Below, one piece after another: positions 46,113 to 46,172 of a stretch of 46,172 nt of DNA (positions are counted from its first letter, which is position 1; each line of letters starts with the position of its first letter). The notes beneath the pieces are model-generated. The model was not told the DNA's origin and made no database searches. It saw only the letters and a list, made by a program, of their open reading frames with translations. The DNA is from Armatimonadota bacterium (lineage in GTDB: Bacteria; Armatimonadota; Armatimonadia; Armatimonadales; Armatimonadaceae): contig JAPLCP010000055.1 in NCBI GenBank assembly GCA_026392155.1, positions 1 through 46,172 on the forward strand. Reading direction: 5' to 3'. A program made the position numbers and the translations under genes.

Positions 46113-46143
46113 AAAAAAAACAGAGGCCCAGTGCGGGCCTCTG
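46113..46143 (-). terminator. terminator directly upstream of the PhyH gene
   Basis: CAGAGGCCC (46121-46129) pairs with GGGCCTCTG (46135-46143); on minus it is followed by eight T. It probably ends a gene beyond the right edge, whose stop may be the TAG at 46165-46163 on minus (tentative). Only 21 nt separate the T-run from the chosen PhyH start. Confidence 0.9.
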
Positions 46144-46172
46144 CCGACCGATCCGAAGAAACCTACTGCCCG

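Noticed and set aside
1-46172. CRISPR array, prophage, IS element or integrase
   Set aside because: No regularly spaced repeats, transposase, integrase or phage structural gene was seen on either strand.

Overview
The window looks like chromosomal DNA of a GC-rich diderm bacterium. The best guess is Armatimonadota. The prepilin at 40142 carries the [10 protein letters not shown] segment after its pilin N-terminus and a VGFADGH motif near its end, a combination I associate with that phylum and with Planctomycetes. LpxD, BamA, TamB and Skp show a lipopolysaccharide-bearing outer membrane. A bacterial family B DNA polymerase and a CRTAC1-like FG-GAP lipoprotein fit as well. The assignment is an inference. 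No integrase, phage gene, IS element or CRISPR array was seen.

Layout. 1-1525: 5' part of ppdK, running off the left edge. 1650-4453: a minus-strand operon for extracytoplasmic methionine sulfoxide repair (thioredoxin-like protein, cytochrome b561, MsrP, MsrB). 4509-4582: SRP RNA, followed by a tandem 22-bp repeat and a membrane J-domain/TPR protein. 5916-6718: an unknown gene, then an unusual tRNA-Arg whose anticodon loop holds a 45-nt insert folding like a tRNA acceptor/T-arm minihelix. 6774-9552: tpiA, an alpha/beta hydrolase, clpS and an AcpH-like gene. 9564-9712: REP-like palindromic repeats. 9753-21621: lipA, tamB, an ECF-type sigma factor, bamA, skp, a coiled-coil lipoprotein and lpxD, all on + and closely spaced, an outer-membrane biogenesis locus. 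21643-21716: tRNA-Pro on minus.

21806-25722: an unknown protein, then pilC/gspF and an enlarged prepilin peptidase. 25789-31211: ABC-F ATPase, cytidine deaminase, a large TPR protein and an M50-like membrane peptidase. 31302-33279: three translationally coupled genes of unknown function on minus. 33347-33517: a probable gene remnant. 33556-36108: an ExbB/ExbD pair followed by a TonB/TolA-like protein with a long coiled coil and a C-terminal beta domain. 36118-38325: family B DNA polymerase. 38354-42639: FG-GAP lipoprotein, prepilin, Gly-rich lipoprotein and TPR protein. 42649-46091: alpha/beta hydrolase, Nudix hydrolase, iron-type alcohol dehydrogenase and PhyH-family oxygenase, with another REP-like copy between the last two.

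A recurring feature is a TATAAT-like hexamer 5 to 8 nt before the start codon at about a dozen genes, usually without a Shine-Dalgarno, which suggests widespread leaderless transcription. Genes inside operons instead use Shine-Dalgarno sites or ATGA/GTGA overlaps. The most unusual item is the nested tRNA at 6601-6718.
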